A stretch of DNA of 64,000 bases from Streptomyces sp. WMMB303 (GTDB taxonomy: Bacteria > Actinomycetota > Actinomycetes > Streptomycetales > Streptomycetaceae). The notes beneath the pieces were generated by a model. The model was not told the DNA's origin, made no database searches, and worked only from the letters and a program-made list of their open reading frames with translations. Each line of letters begins with the position of its first letter. The stretch's first letter is position 1. Of the stretch, positions 53,027 through 64,000 are shown piece by piece. A program made the translations under genes and the position numbers. The stretch lies in NCBI RefSeq assembly GCF_029351045.1, contig NZ_JARKIN010000001.1:488501-552500 (forward strand). Reading direction: 5' to 3'.

Positions 53027-53794
53027 TCAGTCACACCGTGTGCGGTCCGCAAGCGCCCCGGAGGTCATGAAGGCCCCGTAGAGCCGCACGGAGAGATCGG
53101 CCAGCTCCTCGGCCGTGCTCTCGGCACCCGACCGGGTCCGCTGGTCCGGATGGCGCCGCAGCGGTGCGACGCGCTGCTCGGCCAGGGCGAGCTGCCGGTC
53201 GGCGGCGGCCTTCACGGACCGCAGGTGCCGCGCCTCCACCCCGTGCCGTCCGAGCCGGGCCACCAGCCGGGCCACGGCCACGTCGGCAAGCCGGTAGGTA
53301 CCGTCCTCGGCCGGCCCGAGCAGCCCGTACTCCTCCCACTCGGCCAGTTCCTCCTCCCGCACACCCGCGGACCCGAGCAGCTCCCGGCGCCCGGTACGGG
53401 CAGCGGAGACCGCGAGCTCCGTCCCGGACTCGGGTGCGGACATCCTCCCGGGCTCGCCGCGGCGCGGAGCAGCCACCGGCACCGCCCGAGGAGGAGCGCC
53501 CCGGCCGGGCACCGCCAGGTGCTCCCTGATGGCACGCAAGGAAAGGCAGTCGTCGCGCTGCAGCCGCAGCACCTGAACCAGCCGCTCCACATCCGCGTCC
53601 CGGAACCGGCGGCCACCGGACGGCGAGCGGGCCGGCTCCACCAGCCCCTCCGCTTCCAGAAACCGGATCCTGGCCACGGTGAGCTCGGGAAACTCCGCGC
53701 GGAGGGCACGCAGCACGGCGCCGATGCTCAGCGGACCGCGCTGCGGACCGGTGGCGGTGCCCGTACGGGCACCGCCGGACGGATTGTGCGGCAT
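53027..53794 (-). CDS. ftsR: MerR regulator, FtsR type
   Basis: A 255-residue MerR protein. The HTH reads LSIGAVLRALRAEFPELTVARIRFLEAEGLVEPARSPSGGRRFRDADVERLVQVLRLQRDDCLSLRAIREHL, typical of the actinobacterial group next to the GarA-like FHA gene. In Corynebacterium the gene in this position (FtsR) controls ftsZ; the assignment rests on synteny and domain type. The C-terminal half has a second helix-turn-helix-like part (LAEWEEYGLLGPAEDGTYRLADVAVARLVARLGRHGVE). It follows the FHA gene by 18 bases, so the two are co-transcribed. Confidence 0.85.
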   Translation of the reverse strand: MPHNPSGGARTGTATGPQRGPLSIGAVLRALRAEFPELTVARIRFLEAEGLVEPARSPSGGRRFRDADVERLVQVLRLQRDDCLSLRAIREHLAVPGRGAPPRAVPVAAPRRGEPGRMSAPESGTELAVSAARTGRRELLGSAGVREEELAEWEEYGLLGPAEDGTYRLADVAVARLVARLGRHGVEARHLRSVKAAADRQLALAEQRVAPLRRHPDQRTRSGAESTAEELADLSVRLYGAFMTSGALADRTRCD

Positions 53795-53812
53795 GAGCCT
53801 CCCTGTCGGGAA

Positions 53813-54601
53813 TCAGACGGCGTGCTGGCTCGCGTAGAAGACGAGCCGGTACTTCCCGATCTGCACCTCGTCGCCGTTCCCGAGCGGCACGGCGGTCTCG
53901 ATCCGCTCCCGGTTGACGTAGGTGCCGTTCAGGCTGCCGACGTCGGCGACGGTGAAGACGCCGTCGGAGCCCCGCCGGAACTCCACGTGGCGGCGCGAGA
54001 CGGTCACGTCGTCCAGGAAGATGTCGCTCTCCGGGTGGCGCCCGGCAGTCGTCAGGTCCCCGTCGAGCAGGAACCTGCTGCCCGAGTTCGGTCCCCGCCG
54101 CACGATCAGCAGCGCCGAACCCATGGGCAGCGCGTCCACGGCGGACTGCGCCTCGGGCGGCAGCACCGGAGAGGCGTGCTGGCCGGTGGACTCCGAGTCG
54201 TACGCTTCCAGCCCGGAGATGGAGATCGTCGACGTCGTCTCGGACGCACCCTCCGCCGGCGCTCCGCCGCGCAGCGGGGCACCACAGTTGGAGCAGAACC
54301 GGCTCGCTTCGGCGACGCGGGCACCACACCTGTTACAGACCGGCAAGGCAGAACCTCCACCCGATTCCGAGGTAGGCGGTGCCTGGGAACCTATGCGGCC
54401 CTGAGTACCGGGGTCAACAGAAACCGGGCCGTGACCACCCGAATTACCTCCACCGGACCCGGCCACCTCGTCCCGGAACAGCGGGCGGTCGGTGCCGTCC
54501 TCCGGCCTCCCCGCGTCCGGCCCCTGGGGGGCGCGATGGCGCGCGGTACCCGAGTCACCGCCCCGGCGACCCTTGCCGAACAACTTCGCAAAAAAACTCA
54601 C
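53813..54601 (-). CDS. FHA-domain protein, GarA/OdhI type with zinc ribbon
   Basis: A 262-residue signalling protein. An N-terminal basic start (FFAKLFGKGRRGG) and a disordered region are followed by a zinc ribbon CNRCGARVAEASRFCSNCG. Then comes ETTSTISISGLEAYD, which corresponds to the ETT-type phosphorylation motif targeted by Ser/Thr kinases of the PknB group. The C-terminal FHA domain is ALLIVRRGPNSGSRFLLDGDLTTAGRHPESDIFLDDVTVSRRHVEFRR, then DVGSLNGTYVNRERI. GarA-like proteins control glutamate and TCA-cycle enzymes. GTG 54601 is preceded by AGGGGA; the longer frame is not conserved. Confidence 0.85.
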   Translation of the reverse strand: MSFFAKLFGKGRRGGDSGTARHRAPQGPDAGRPEDGTDRPLFRDEVAGSGGGNSGGHGPVSVDPGTQGRIGSQAPPTSESGGGSALPVCNRCGARVAEASRFCSNCGAPLRGGAPAEGASETTSTISISGLEAYDSESTGQHASPVLPPEAQSAVDALPMGSALLIVRRGPNSGSRFLLDGDLTTAGRHPESDIFLDDVTVSRRHVEFRRGSDGVFTVADVGSLNGTYVNRERIETAVPLGNGDEVQIGKYRLVFYASQHAV

Positions 54602-54766
54602 GGGCGATTCCCCTCGCACGAAACAGACCCGCCCGTGGGGCAGGACAGACCCTCGATGCTCTCATTGGTCACACTCAACGCCCGAACAACGTCCGTGACC
54701 CACAGACAGTTTCCACCACTCGGTGCTCAACCTGCCCGCCGACCCCCCGAAACTCCTATCACCATC

Positions 54767-55684
54767 TCACTGCGATGACGACCGAGCGTAGTCAGGCCGC
54801 TTCACCTGCCGCAAGGCGTCCACAGTGATCTTCCCCGAGCGGGTCACCTCCACGGTGGCCTGCTTGTTCTTCAGCGTCTGCACGACCCCGCCGGGGATGT
54901 TCAACGCCGGTTCCAGGTCGGCGGGCTTGCCGATGACCTCGAAGCGGTAAGGCTGCTCGATCCTATGCCCGTCCACACTGACTCTGCCGCCGCTGTCGGT
55001 GAAATGCGTGCTGGCCACCACACGCACCCCGTTGATCTCCATGGCCTCGGCGCCGGCGGCCCGCAGCTCCTGGACCGCGTCCAGCAGCGTATCCGCATCC
55101 GCGGCGCCCGTACGATCGTTGATCTTCATATGGATACCGGGCCCCTCGGCCGCCACGGTACCGGCCAGCACCCCGAGTTGGGCTTCCTTCTCCCTGGTCT
55201 GCTTCCGCGCCTCCTCGGCCTGGTCGGAGGAGGTCTCCAGCTCCGTGCGCTGCCCGTCCAGCTTCCGCTTCTCCTCCTCCAGCCGCTTGGTGCGGTTGTC
55301 GAGCTCGTCGAGGATGCGGACGAGGTCCTCGCGGCGCGCACCGCGCAGTGCGCTGTTCTCGCTGGTCGAGCGGACCTGGATCGCCAGGCCGAGACCGAGG
55401 ACGAAGAGCAGCAGCGCGACGATCAATTGGGCGCGCGTCACCCGCGGGGGCCACACGGCCTGGGCGAGGCGTTGCCGTCCCGTCAGCTTCGCGCCGCCGC
55501 CGTCACCCTTCCCGGCCTCCGGCGCCGCTCCCACGGGCGACTCCTGACCGGACGGCTCCCGTCCGGGAGACTCCCGGCTGGGCGGCTCCTGTCGGGGCGG
55601 CTCCTGCCCGGAAGAGACCGGACGCTCCGCGGGAAGCTCGCGCTTGGGGGGAAGGCCGTCTTCGGGCCGGTTCTCGTCGCTCAT
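54767..55684 (-). CDS. DUF881 membrane protein (second copy)
   Basis: A 305-residue DUF881 protein. A proline/glutamate-rich N-terminus with repeated EPPRQEPPSRESPGREPSGQ units precedes one membrane segment (LIVALLLFVLGLGLAIQVRS). A coiled coil follows (DLVRILDELDNRTKRLEEEKRKLDGQRTELETSS), then the DUF881 domain (GPGIHMKINDRTGAADADTLLDAVQELRAAGAEAMEINGVRVVASTHFTD). The domain lies outside the cell. It starts inside the end of the small-basic-protein gene. The function is unknown; the block resembles genes near cell-division loci. Confidence 0.85.
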   Translation of the reverse strand: MSDENRPEDGLPPKRELPAERPVSSGQEPPRQEPPSRESPGREPSGQESPVGAAPEAGKGDGGGAKLTGRQRLAQAVWPPRVTRAQLIVALLLFVLGLGLAIQVRSTSENSALRGARREDLVRILDELDNRTKRLEEEKRKLDGQRTELETSSDQAEEARKQTREKEAQLGVLAGTVAAEGPGIHMKINDRTGAADADTLLDAVQELRAAGAEAMEINGVRVVASTHFTDSGGRVSVDGHRIEQPYRFEVIGKPADLEPALNIPGGVVQTLKNKQATVEVTRSGKITVDALRQVKRPDYARSSSQ

Positions 55685-55689
55685 CGGCC

Positions 55690-56022
55690 TCACGCCCGGA
55701 ACACATGCCGCCGGATGGCGGCCGCGTTGGAGAAGATCCGAATACCGAGGACGACAACCACACCGGTGGACAGCTGTGCGCCGACCCCGAGCTTGTCGCC
55801 GAGGAAGACGATCAGTGCAGCCACCACCACGTTCGAGAGGAACGAGACCACGAAGACCTTGTCGTCGAAGATGCCGTCCAGCATGGCGCGCAAGCCGCCG
55901 AAGACCGCATCGAGCGCGGCGACGACGGCGATGGGCAGATACGGTTCAACCGCCAGCGGCACCACGGGCCGGACGACGAGTCCGGCCACGACTCCCACGA
56001 TGAGGCCCAGTACGGCGATCAC
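55690..56022 (-). CDS. sbp: Small basic family protein (DUF1290)
   Basis: A 110-residue membrane protein with four hydrophobic segments: MIAVLGLIVGVVAGLVVRP, PYLPIAVVAALDAVFGGLRAML, VVSFLSNVVVAALIVFLGDKLGVG and LSTGVVVVLGIRIFSNAAAIRRHVF. The conserved GGLRAMLDGIFDDKVF loop is intact. In other actinobacteria this family lies between DUF881 genes, as here. It overlaps the upstream DUF881 gene by four bases (ATGA), and the downstream DUF881 gene starts within six bases of its end. No function is assigned. Confidence 0.88.
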   Translation of the reverse strand: MIAVLGLIVGVVAGLVVRPVVPLAVEPYLPIAVVAALDAVFGGLRAMLDGIFDDKVFVVSFLSNVVVAALIVFLGDKLGVGAQLSTGVVVVLGIRIFSNAAAIRRHVFRA

Positions 56023-56915
56023 GATGTGCTGCCCTTCCCTGTCCGCACAGGTTTCGCGGTTCTCAGAATCAGACTCGGCGCGGCCGGCAGCCGCACCTCG
56101 TCCTGGACGGAAATGCTGGTCCTGGCACCGTAGTCCTTGTGCAGGACATAGAGGTACTGACCGTCGACGCTGTCCTGGAAGGTCCGGGAGAGCTGCTTGC
56201 CGGGACCGATCGCCAGCAGCGTGTAGGGCGGGACGAGCGGCTTGTTGTCCACCAGGATCGCATCACCCGCCGCACGGATGGCGGAGCGCGACGTGAGCCG
56301 CTGATCGTTGATCGAGATCGCTTCGGCACCCGCCGCCCACAGTCCGTTGACGACCCGCTGCAGGTCCCGGTCGCGGATGCGGCCCGTGTCGGAGAACCCG
56401 TCGGTCTTGCGTGGTCCGTCGCCGCCCTGGGACTCGGTGTCCGCTGCGTCGTCCACCACGAGCTTGAGGCCAGGGCCCTCGACCGGGGTGGCGCCGGACA
56501 GCAGCACCGTGGTCTTCCCCCGTTCACCGCCGTGCTTCTCCAACGCCTGCCGCTGCTTCCGCTCCACCGAGGCACGCAGCTTGTCGACGTCCTGCTGGAG
56601 CTCGTCGGCCTGGCGGCCGCCCGCCTCGATCCGCTCGATGAGCTCCTGCTTCTCCTTGGCGATGCTCGGCGCCGAAATCTGCGCCTGGGCAGCTCCCACG
56701 GTCACCACCAGGGCGGCGAGCACCAGTCCGACCGCCAGGCCCAGCTTGGCCCGGAGAGTGCGGGGCATGTGCGAGCGGCCGACCTCGCCCCGCCGGGCCA
56801 CTGCCTCCGCGTAGCCGTCGTCGAGGCTGTGCTCCATCACATTGGTCAGCAGCGACATGGAGGCATCGGGCCGCGAGGCACGCGGTGCGGTGCTCCGGGT
56901 GGGCTGCTGCGACAT
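56019..56915 (-). CDS. DUF881 membrane protein (first copy)
   Basis: A protein of about 298 residues. The N-terminal cytoplasmic part (SMSLLTNVMEHSLDDGYAEAVARRGEV) is conserved, followed by the membrane segment (LGLAVGLVLAALVVTVGAAQAQ). A short coiled coil follows (IAKEKQELIERIEAGGRQADELQQDVDKLRASVERKQRQALEKHG), then the DUF881 domain (GPGLKLVVDDAADTESQG, LQRVVNGLWAAGAEAISINDQRLT, VPPYTLLAIGPGKQLSRTFQDS). I take ATG 56915 over 56924. It begins the three-gene group DUF881-sbp-DUF881, whose genes overlap or abut. Confidence 0.85.
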   Translation of the reverse strand: MSQQPTRSTAPRASRPDASMSLLTNVMEHSLDDGYAEAVARRGEVGRSHMPRTLRAKLGLAVGLVLAALVVTVGAAQAQISAPSIAKEKQELIERIEAGGRQADELQQDVDKLRASVERKQRQALEKHGGERGKTTVLLSGATPVEGPGLKLVVDDAADTESQGGDGPRKTDGFSDTGRIRDRDLQRVVNGLWAAGAEAISINDQRLTSRSAIRAAGDAILVDNKPLVPPYTLLAIGPGKQLSRTFQDSVDGQYLYVLHKDYGARTSISVQDEVRLPAAPSLILRTAKPVRTGKGSTS

Positions 56916-57015
56916 GCCGCACATCGTCGCACGTGGAGGCCCGTGCCGCCGAATGCCCCCACGCACACACCGTGCGGCGGGACTTGCCCCGACAAGGGCG
57001 AGTCCCGCCGCGCGG

Positions 57016-59511
57016 TCAGTGGCCCGCGCGGTCGACCACCGCGGCCCATTCGTCCAACAGTGCCTGCGCCGAGGTCTCGTCCGGGCCTTCCGCCCACAGA
57101 TGGGTGACGGCCTCCGCCGGGTCGGGCAGCACCATCACCCAGCGGCCGTCGGACTCCACGACCCGCACTCCGTCGGTGGTGTCCACGGAGCGGTCTCCCG
57201 CCGCCTCCACCACCGTGCGCATCACAAGGCCCTTCACCGCCCAAGGGGTTGCCAGATCGCGACGGCTGACGTGCGCCCGCGGGATCCGCGCGTCGATCTG
57301 GCTGAGGGTGAGCTGCGTACGCGCGACCAGACCGATCAGCCGCACGAACGCTGCGGCGCCGTCGAAGACCGAGCTGAACTCCGGTACGACGAAACCGCCC
57401 CTGCCGTCTCCGCCGAAGACGGCGCCGTCCTCCCGGCTGACCCTGGTGAGATCGCCGGGAGAGGTGGTCGTCCACTCGACCTGCGTGCCGTGGTAAGCGG
57501 CCACCTGCTCGGCGATCCGGGTCGTGGTCACCGGCAGCGCCACACGGCCGCTGCGCCGCTCGGCGGCGACCAGATCGAGCATCACCAGCAGTGCCCGGTC
57601 GTCCTCCACGATCCTGCCGTGCTCGTCCACCAGCGAGATGCGCTCCCCCACCGGATCGAACCGCACCCCGAAGGCCGCGCGGGCCGAGGCCACGATCTCA
57701 CCGAGCCGCACCAGCCCGGCCCGGCGGCTCTCCGCCGTCTCGGTCGGACGCGACTCGTCCAGCCCGGGGTTGATGGTCAGCGAGTCGACCCCCAGGCGTC
57801 CCAGCAGGCTCGGCAGCACCAGCCCCGAGCTGCCGTTCGAGGCGTCGACGACGACCTTCAGTCCGGCCTCCGTGACCCCGGTCGTGTCCACGGCGCGCAG
57901 CAGTGAGCCGGTGTACGAGTCGTAGACGCTGGAGGGGAAGCTGAGGTCACCGATCTCGCCCGGGAAGGCCCTGCGGTACTCCTGACGCGCATAGACGCGG
58001 TCGAGCTTGCGCTGCGCGGCCTGGGAGAGTTCGGCACCCCGCTCGTCCATGAACATGATGTCCACGGAGTCCGGGACACCGGGCGTCGTACGGATCATGA
58101 TGCCGCCGGCGCTGCCCCGTGCCGTCTGCTGCCGGGCCACCGGAAGCGGCACGTTCTCCAGGTCGCGCACATCGATGGCGCTGGCCTGGAGCGCGGAGAT
58201 GATGGCCCGCTTGAGGGCACGGGCACCGCGGGAGTGGTCCCGGGCGGTGCAGACTGTGGAGCCCTTCTTGAGCGTCGTCGCGTAGGCGCCGGCCAGCCGC
58301 ACCGCCAGCTCCGGGGTGATCTCCACGTTCAGGATCCCGGAGACGCCGCGGGCGCCGAACAGATGCGCCTGGCTCCGGGACTCCCAGATGACGGAGGTGT
58401 TGACGAACGCACCGGCCTCGATCGTCTTGAACGGATAGACCCGGACGTTGCCCTGGACGATCGACTCCTCGCCGATCAGGCACTCGTCTCCGACCACGGC
58501 GCCGTCATCGACCCGGGAGGCACGCATGATGTCGGTGTTCTTCCCGATGACGCAGCCGCGGAGGTTGCTCTGCGGGCCGATGTACACGTTGTTGTGCACC
58601 ACGGCCCGGTGCAGGAAGGCGCCGCTCTTGACGACCACGTTCGAGCCGACGACGGAGTGCTCGCGGATCTCCGCGCCCGCCTCGACCTTCGCGTAGTCGC
58701 CGATGTAGAGCGGCCCGCGCAGCACCGCGTCCGGATGGACCTCGGCGCCCTCGTCCACCCAGACCCCGGGCGAGATCTCGAATCCGTCCCGTTCCGCCTC
58801 GACCTTGCCCTCGAGGACGTCGGCCTGGGCCTTCACATAGCTCTCGTGGGTGCCGACGTCCTCCCAGTAGCCCTCCGCGATGTAGCCGTAGATCGGCTTG
58901 CCTTCCTTCATGAGCTGCGGGAAGACATCGCCGGACCAGTCCACGGGCACGTCGGGCTCGACATAGTCGAACACCTCGGGCTCCATCACATAGATCCCGG
59001 TGTTCACGGTGTCCGAGAAGACTTGCCCCCAGGTCGGCTTCTCGAGGAACCTTTCGACCTTGCCGTCGTCGTCCACGATGGTGATACCGAATTCCAGCGG
59101 ATTCGGCACCCTCGTCAGGCAGACGGTGACCATCGCGCCGCGTTCCTTGTGGAACCGGATGAGATCGGTGAGATCGAAGTCGGTGAGCGCATCGCCGGAG
59201 ATGACGAGGAACGAATCGTCCCGCAGCGCTTCCTCTGCGTTCTTGACGCTGCCGGCCGTCCCCAGCGGCTTCTCCTCGTTGGCGTAGGTGAGCTCCATCC
59301 CGAGATCTTCACCGTCACCGAAATAGTTCTTGACCAGTGAGGCCAGGAATTGCACGGTCACGACGGTCTCGGTGAGCCCGTGCCGCTTGAGCAGCTTCAG
59401 CACGTGCTCCATGATCGGCTTGTTCACCACCGGCAGGAGCGGCTTGGGCATGCTCGCGGTCATCGGGCGAAGGCGCGTGCCCTCGCCGCCGGCCATCACG
59501 ACGGCCTTCAT
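57016..59511 (-). CDS. GDP-mannose pyrophosphorylase fused to degenerate phosphomannomutase domain
   Basis: An 831-residue fusion. The N-terminal nucleotidyltransferase (about 1-230) has [23 protein letters not shown], the G-G-x-G-T-R and KP signatures, and DALTDFDL. A left-handed beta-helix region follows, with hexapeptide repeats (about 250-380, including [21 protein letters not shown]). The C-terminal part (about 400-831) looks like the phosphomannomutase fold, but its active-site serine loop (TASHNP in enzymes) reads [11 protein letters not shown] near residue 469, and the DxDxDR metal loop reads FDPVGERI near 617. The mutase part is therefore probably inactive. AAGGAGG lies about eleven bases upstream of the ATG. 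Confidence 0.88.
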   Translation of the reverse strand: MKAVVMAGGEGTRLRPMTASMPKPLLPVVNKPIMEHVLKLLKRHGLTETVVTVQFLASLVKNYFGDGEDLGMELTYANEEKPLGTAGSVKNAEEALRDDSFLVISGDALTDFDLTDLIRFHKERGAMVTVCLTRVPNPLEFGITIVDDDGKVERFLEKPTWGQVFSDTVNTGIYVMEPEVFDYVEPDVPVDWSGDVFPQLMKEGKPIYGYIAEGYWEDVGTHESYVKAQADVLEGKVEAERDGFEISPGVWVDEGAEVHPDAVLRGPLYIGDYAKVEAGAEIREHSVVGSNVVVKSGAFLHRAVVHNNVYIGPQSNLRGCVIGKNTDIMRASRVDDGAVVGDECLIGEESIVQGNVRVYPFKTIEAGAFVNTSVIWESRSQAHLFGARGVSGILNVEITPELAVRLAGAYATTLKKGSTVCTARDHSRGARALKRAIISALQASAIDVRDLENVPLPVARQQTARGSAGGIMIRTTPGVPDSVDIMFMDERGAELSQAAQRKLDRVYARQEYRRAFPGEIGDLSFPSSVYDSYTGSLLRAVDTTGVTEAGLKVVVDASNGSSGLVLPSLLGRLGVDSLTINPGLDESRPTETAESRRAGLVRLGEIVASARAAFGVRFDPVGERISLVDEHGRIVEDDRALLVMLDLVAAERRSGRVALPVTTTRIAEQVAAYHGTQVEWTTTSPGDLTRVSREDGAVFGGDGRGGFVVPEFSSVFDGAAAFVRLIGLVARTQLTLSQIDARIPRAHVSRRDLATPWAVKGLVMRTVVEAAGDRSVDTTDGVRVVESDGRWVMVLPDPAEAVTHLWAEGPDETSAQALLDEWAAVVDRAGH

Positions 59512-59623
59512 ATCGGAAGCGTCCTCCTTGCACAGACGACGGTCACCCCGACCATGACCCCTCCAGGATGACCTACAAAGGCGCAATCAGGGCAACCGGC
59601 CTCCGAAACGAGAAAGGCGGGAT

Positions 59624-60235
59624 TCACCCCGTCGTCGCGGCGTCCACCCTGATCAGACGGCGGACCTGGACCACGTAGAGGATCCCTGCCCACCAGTACA
59701 GAGCAGTACCCCATCCGGCGAAGGCCCATCCGAAAATCGCCGCGAGTGACGAAACCCAGCCACTTCCGTCACTGAGCAGCAGCAGGGGGAAGGCGTACAT
59801 CAGATTGAAGGTCGCGGCCTTGCCCAGGAAGTTGACCTGCGGCGGGGCGTAGCCGTGCCGGTCCAGCACCCAGACCATGACCAGCAGCAGCAGCTCACGG
59901 GCCAGCAGTGTGGCGGTGAGCCACAGCGGCAGGATCTCCCGCCAGGTCAGACCCACGAGGGTGGAGAGGATGTAGAGGCGGTCGGCGGCCGGGTCGAGAA
60001 TGCGGCCGAGGCTGCTGATCTGATTCCACCTGCGGGCCAGTTTCCCGTCCAGGTAGTCGGTGATACCGCTCGCGGCAAGCACGAGCAATGCCCACAGATC
60101 GCAGTTGGGGCCTCCGAACTCGGGCCAGAGGATCAGCCACAGGAAAACGGGGACGCCCACCAGGCGAGCCATGCTGAGGAGGTTCGGGATGGTGAGGACT
60201 CGATCCGTCTGGACCCGCGTCTCCTGGACCTCCAC
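59624..60235 (-). CDS. CDP-alcohol phosphatidyltransferase, likely cardiolipin synthase
   Basis: A 203-residue membrane enzyme with the CDP-alcohol phosphotransferase signature D60-x2-D63-G-x2-A-R68-x8-G77-x3-D81-x3-D85 (in ITDYLDGKLARRWNQISSLG, then RILDPAADRLY), and four to six membrane segments. It condenses CDP-diacylglycerol with an alcohol. The syntenic Streptomyces coelicolor gene is, to my knowledge, the eukaryotic-type cardiolipin synthase acting on phosphatidylglycerol. A PgsA role cannot be excluded from sequence alone. It stands about 200 bases past the end of the 5S rRNA gene. Confidence 0.85.
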   Translation of the reverse strand: MEVQETRVQTDRVLTIPNLLSMARLVGVPVFLWLILWPEFGGPNCDLWALLVLAASGITDYLDGKLARRWNQISSLGRILDPAADRLYILSTLVGLTWREILPLWLTATLLARELLLLVMVWVLDRHGYAPPQVNFLGKAATFNLMYAFPLLLLSDGSGWVSSLAAIFGWAFAGWGTALYWWAGILYVVQVRRLIRVDAATTG

Positions 60236-60389
60236 CCGTGGGCCTCCTCAACAAGACATGCCGACGCTACCCCCCGACCCTACCCGGCGCCGCTCGCGGA
60301 GCGTGCAGGGGGGCAGCGGAAAGCGGGAAGGTATCCCGACACCACCAGTCGGCGACCGGTGGGCCGGAATACGAGCCGGCCGGATACGC

Positions 60390-60426
60390 ATATGGGCCCC
60401 GCCGACCATGTCGGCGGGGCCCATAT
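60390..60426 (-). terminator. Strong hairpin after 5S rRNA
   Basis: A perfect 17-base stem (60390-60406 with 60410-60426) and a three-base loop CAT, located directly downstream of the 5S gene in the direction of transcription. It is the probable end of the rRNA operon and insulates the following phosphotransferase gene. Confidence 0.75.
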
Positions 60427-60434
60427 CAAGAATT

Positions 60435-60552
60435 GTTCGGCGGCGTCCTACTCTCCCACACGCTCCCGCATGCAGTACCATCGGCGCTGAAAGGCTTAGC
60501 TTCCGGGTTCGGAATGTGACCGGGCGTTTCCCTCACGCTATGACCACCGAAA
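60435..60552 (-). rRNA. rrf: 5S ribosomal RNA
   Basis: About 118 bases matching actinobacterial 5S rRNA. On the minus strand it starts near TTTCGGTGGTCATAGCGTG, continues GAGGGAAACGCCCGGTC, AGCTAAGCCTTTCAGCGCC and GATGGTACTGC, and ends with GAGAGTAGGACGCCGCC. It lies about 100 bases downstream of 23S. Ends are estimated by eye to within a few bases. Confidence 0.93.
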
Positions 60553-60635
60553 CACGGTGAAACACACAACCAGCAGCACAACACCCACCCGACAACACGG
60601 GGATGGTGCTTGCACGGTTGTTGTCTCAGAACCGA

Positions 60636-60651
60636 CACAGTGGACGCGAGC
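60636..60651 (-). other. 3' arm of the 23S processing stem
   Basis: CACAGTGGACGCGAGC at 60636-60651 is the exact reverse complement of GCTCGCGTCCACTGTG at 63786-63801. The two flank the 23S gene and should pair in the precursor as the RNase III processing stem. Confidence 0.8.
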
Positions 60652-60654
60652 CTC

Positions 60655-63779
<3,125 letters not shown>

Positions 63780-64000
63780 ACAGATGCTCGCGTCCACTGT
63801 GCAGTTCTCAAACAACAACCAGCCACCCACCACCCAGAGCACAACACCCTGGTTCACTGGGACCGGCCTCGAGCAACACAACCCAACGGCCGTGCCCTCA
63901 GACACCCAACAGCGCGCCCGGCCCGACCAGCCACCAGCTCCACGTTCCACACTCCCGAAGAAGCAGTACTAGCAAAACCGGCAACCAACCGGACCGAATA
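63780..64000 (-). other. Part of the 16S-23S spacer
   Basis: The spacer upstream of 23S (transcription runs right to left). It holds the 5' arm of the processing stem (63786-63801) and no tRNA gene, as usual in streptomycete rRNA operons. The 16S gene lies beyond the window. Confidence 0.75.

Noticed and set aside
55520..55640. GC-rich repeats in the DUF881 gene as a CRISPR-like array
   Set aside because: The repeats encode an EPPRQ-type protein stretch in frame and have no spacers of equal length.
63780..64000. Possible tRNA in the 16S-23S spacer
   Set aside because: No cloverleaf or conserved T-loop sequence was found, which agrees with streptomycete operons.

Overview
The window is very GC-rich actinobacterial chromosome. 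It is almost certainly from Streptomyces or a close relative. The support is the codon bias, frequent GTG starts, a chaplin-like morphogenetic surface protein, several small families typical of streptomycetes (DUF6343, DUF6011, DUF5133, DUF5999), and a 16S-23S spacer without tRNA. The 46-60 kb gene order (gcvP, dinB, merR, DUF151, merR/ftsR, FHA, DUF881, small basic protein, DUF881, GDP-mannose pyrophosphorylase, CDP-alcohol phosphotransferase) is a conserved streptomycete block. No biosynthetic gene cluster, prophage or CRISPR array was seen.

Left part (0-20 kb): mostly single metabolic or membrane genes. There is a CoA-binding protein, a YbaK deacylase-like protein, an XRE-cupin regulator divergent from a DMT transporter, two hexapeptide-repeat proteins and a DedA protein. 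A DUF4442 protein, a proline-rich membrane protein and a spermidine-synthase-like methyltransferase follow. Next to the methyltransferase lies an unusual free-standing, motif-degenerate EF-Tu G domain. A TVP38/DedA-family membrane protein is directly followed by uppP. Then come small DUF genes, a chaplin-like protein, a second DMT transporter and apolipoprotein N-acyltransferase. The stretch ends with a TetR-controlled oxidoreductase/FAD-monooxygenase pair, a DinB-family protein, a lipoprotein and a tetratrico-like protein.

Middle part (20-46 kb): ung, then an IS110-family element whose transposase is cut by one in-frame TGA. Further on are a peptide-type ABC binding lipoprotein, two SDR dehydrogenases, and a translationally coupled HipA-like kinase/DUF3037 pair. 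Phosphoketolase sits next to a small stress-type locus (CBS, DUF8129-like, DUF5133) in which two adjacent genes each carry a one-base frameshift. A cobalamin riboswitch precedes metE. A MocR regulator diverges from a PNPOx-family gene across a perfect palindrome. After these come an EamA transporter, a Clp_N protein, a GH114-like lipoprotein, PhzF, a CPBP protease, a glutamate-cysteine ligase-like enzyme and two small conserved genes.

Right part (46-64 kb): gcvP lies behind a tandem glycine riboswitch. A PRC-barrel gene overlaps dinB tail to tail. Then follows the conserved minus-strand block combining signalling (two MerR regulators, a GarA-like FHA protein), envelope-associated DUF881/small-basic proteins, GDP-mannose supply and phospholipid synthesis. 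The right end is a ribosomal operon on the minus strand: 5S, complete 23S and part of the 16S-23S spacer, with a long processing stem around 23S and a strong hairpin after 5S.
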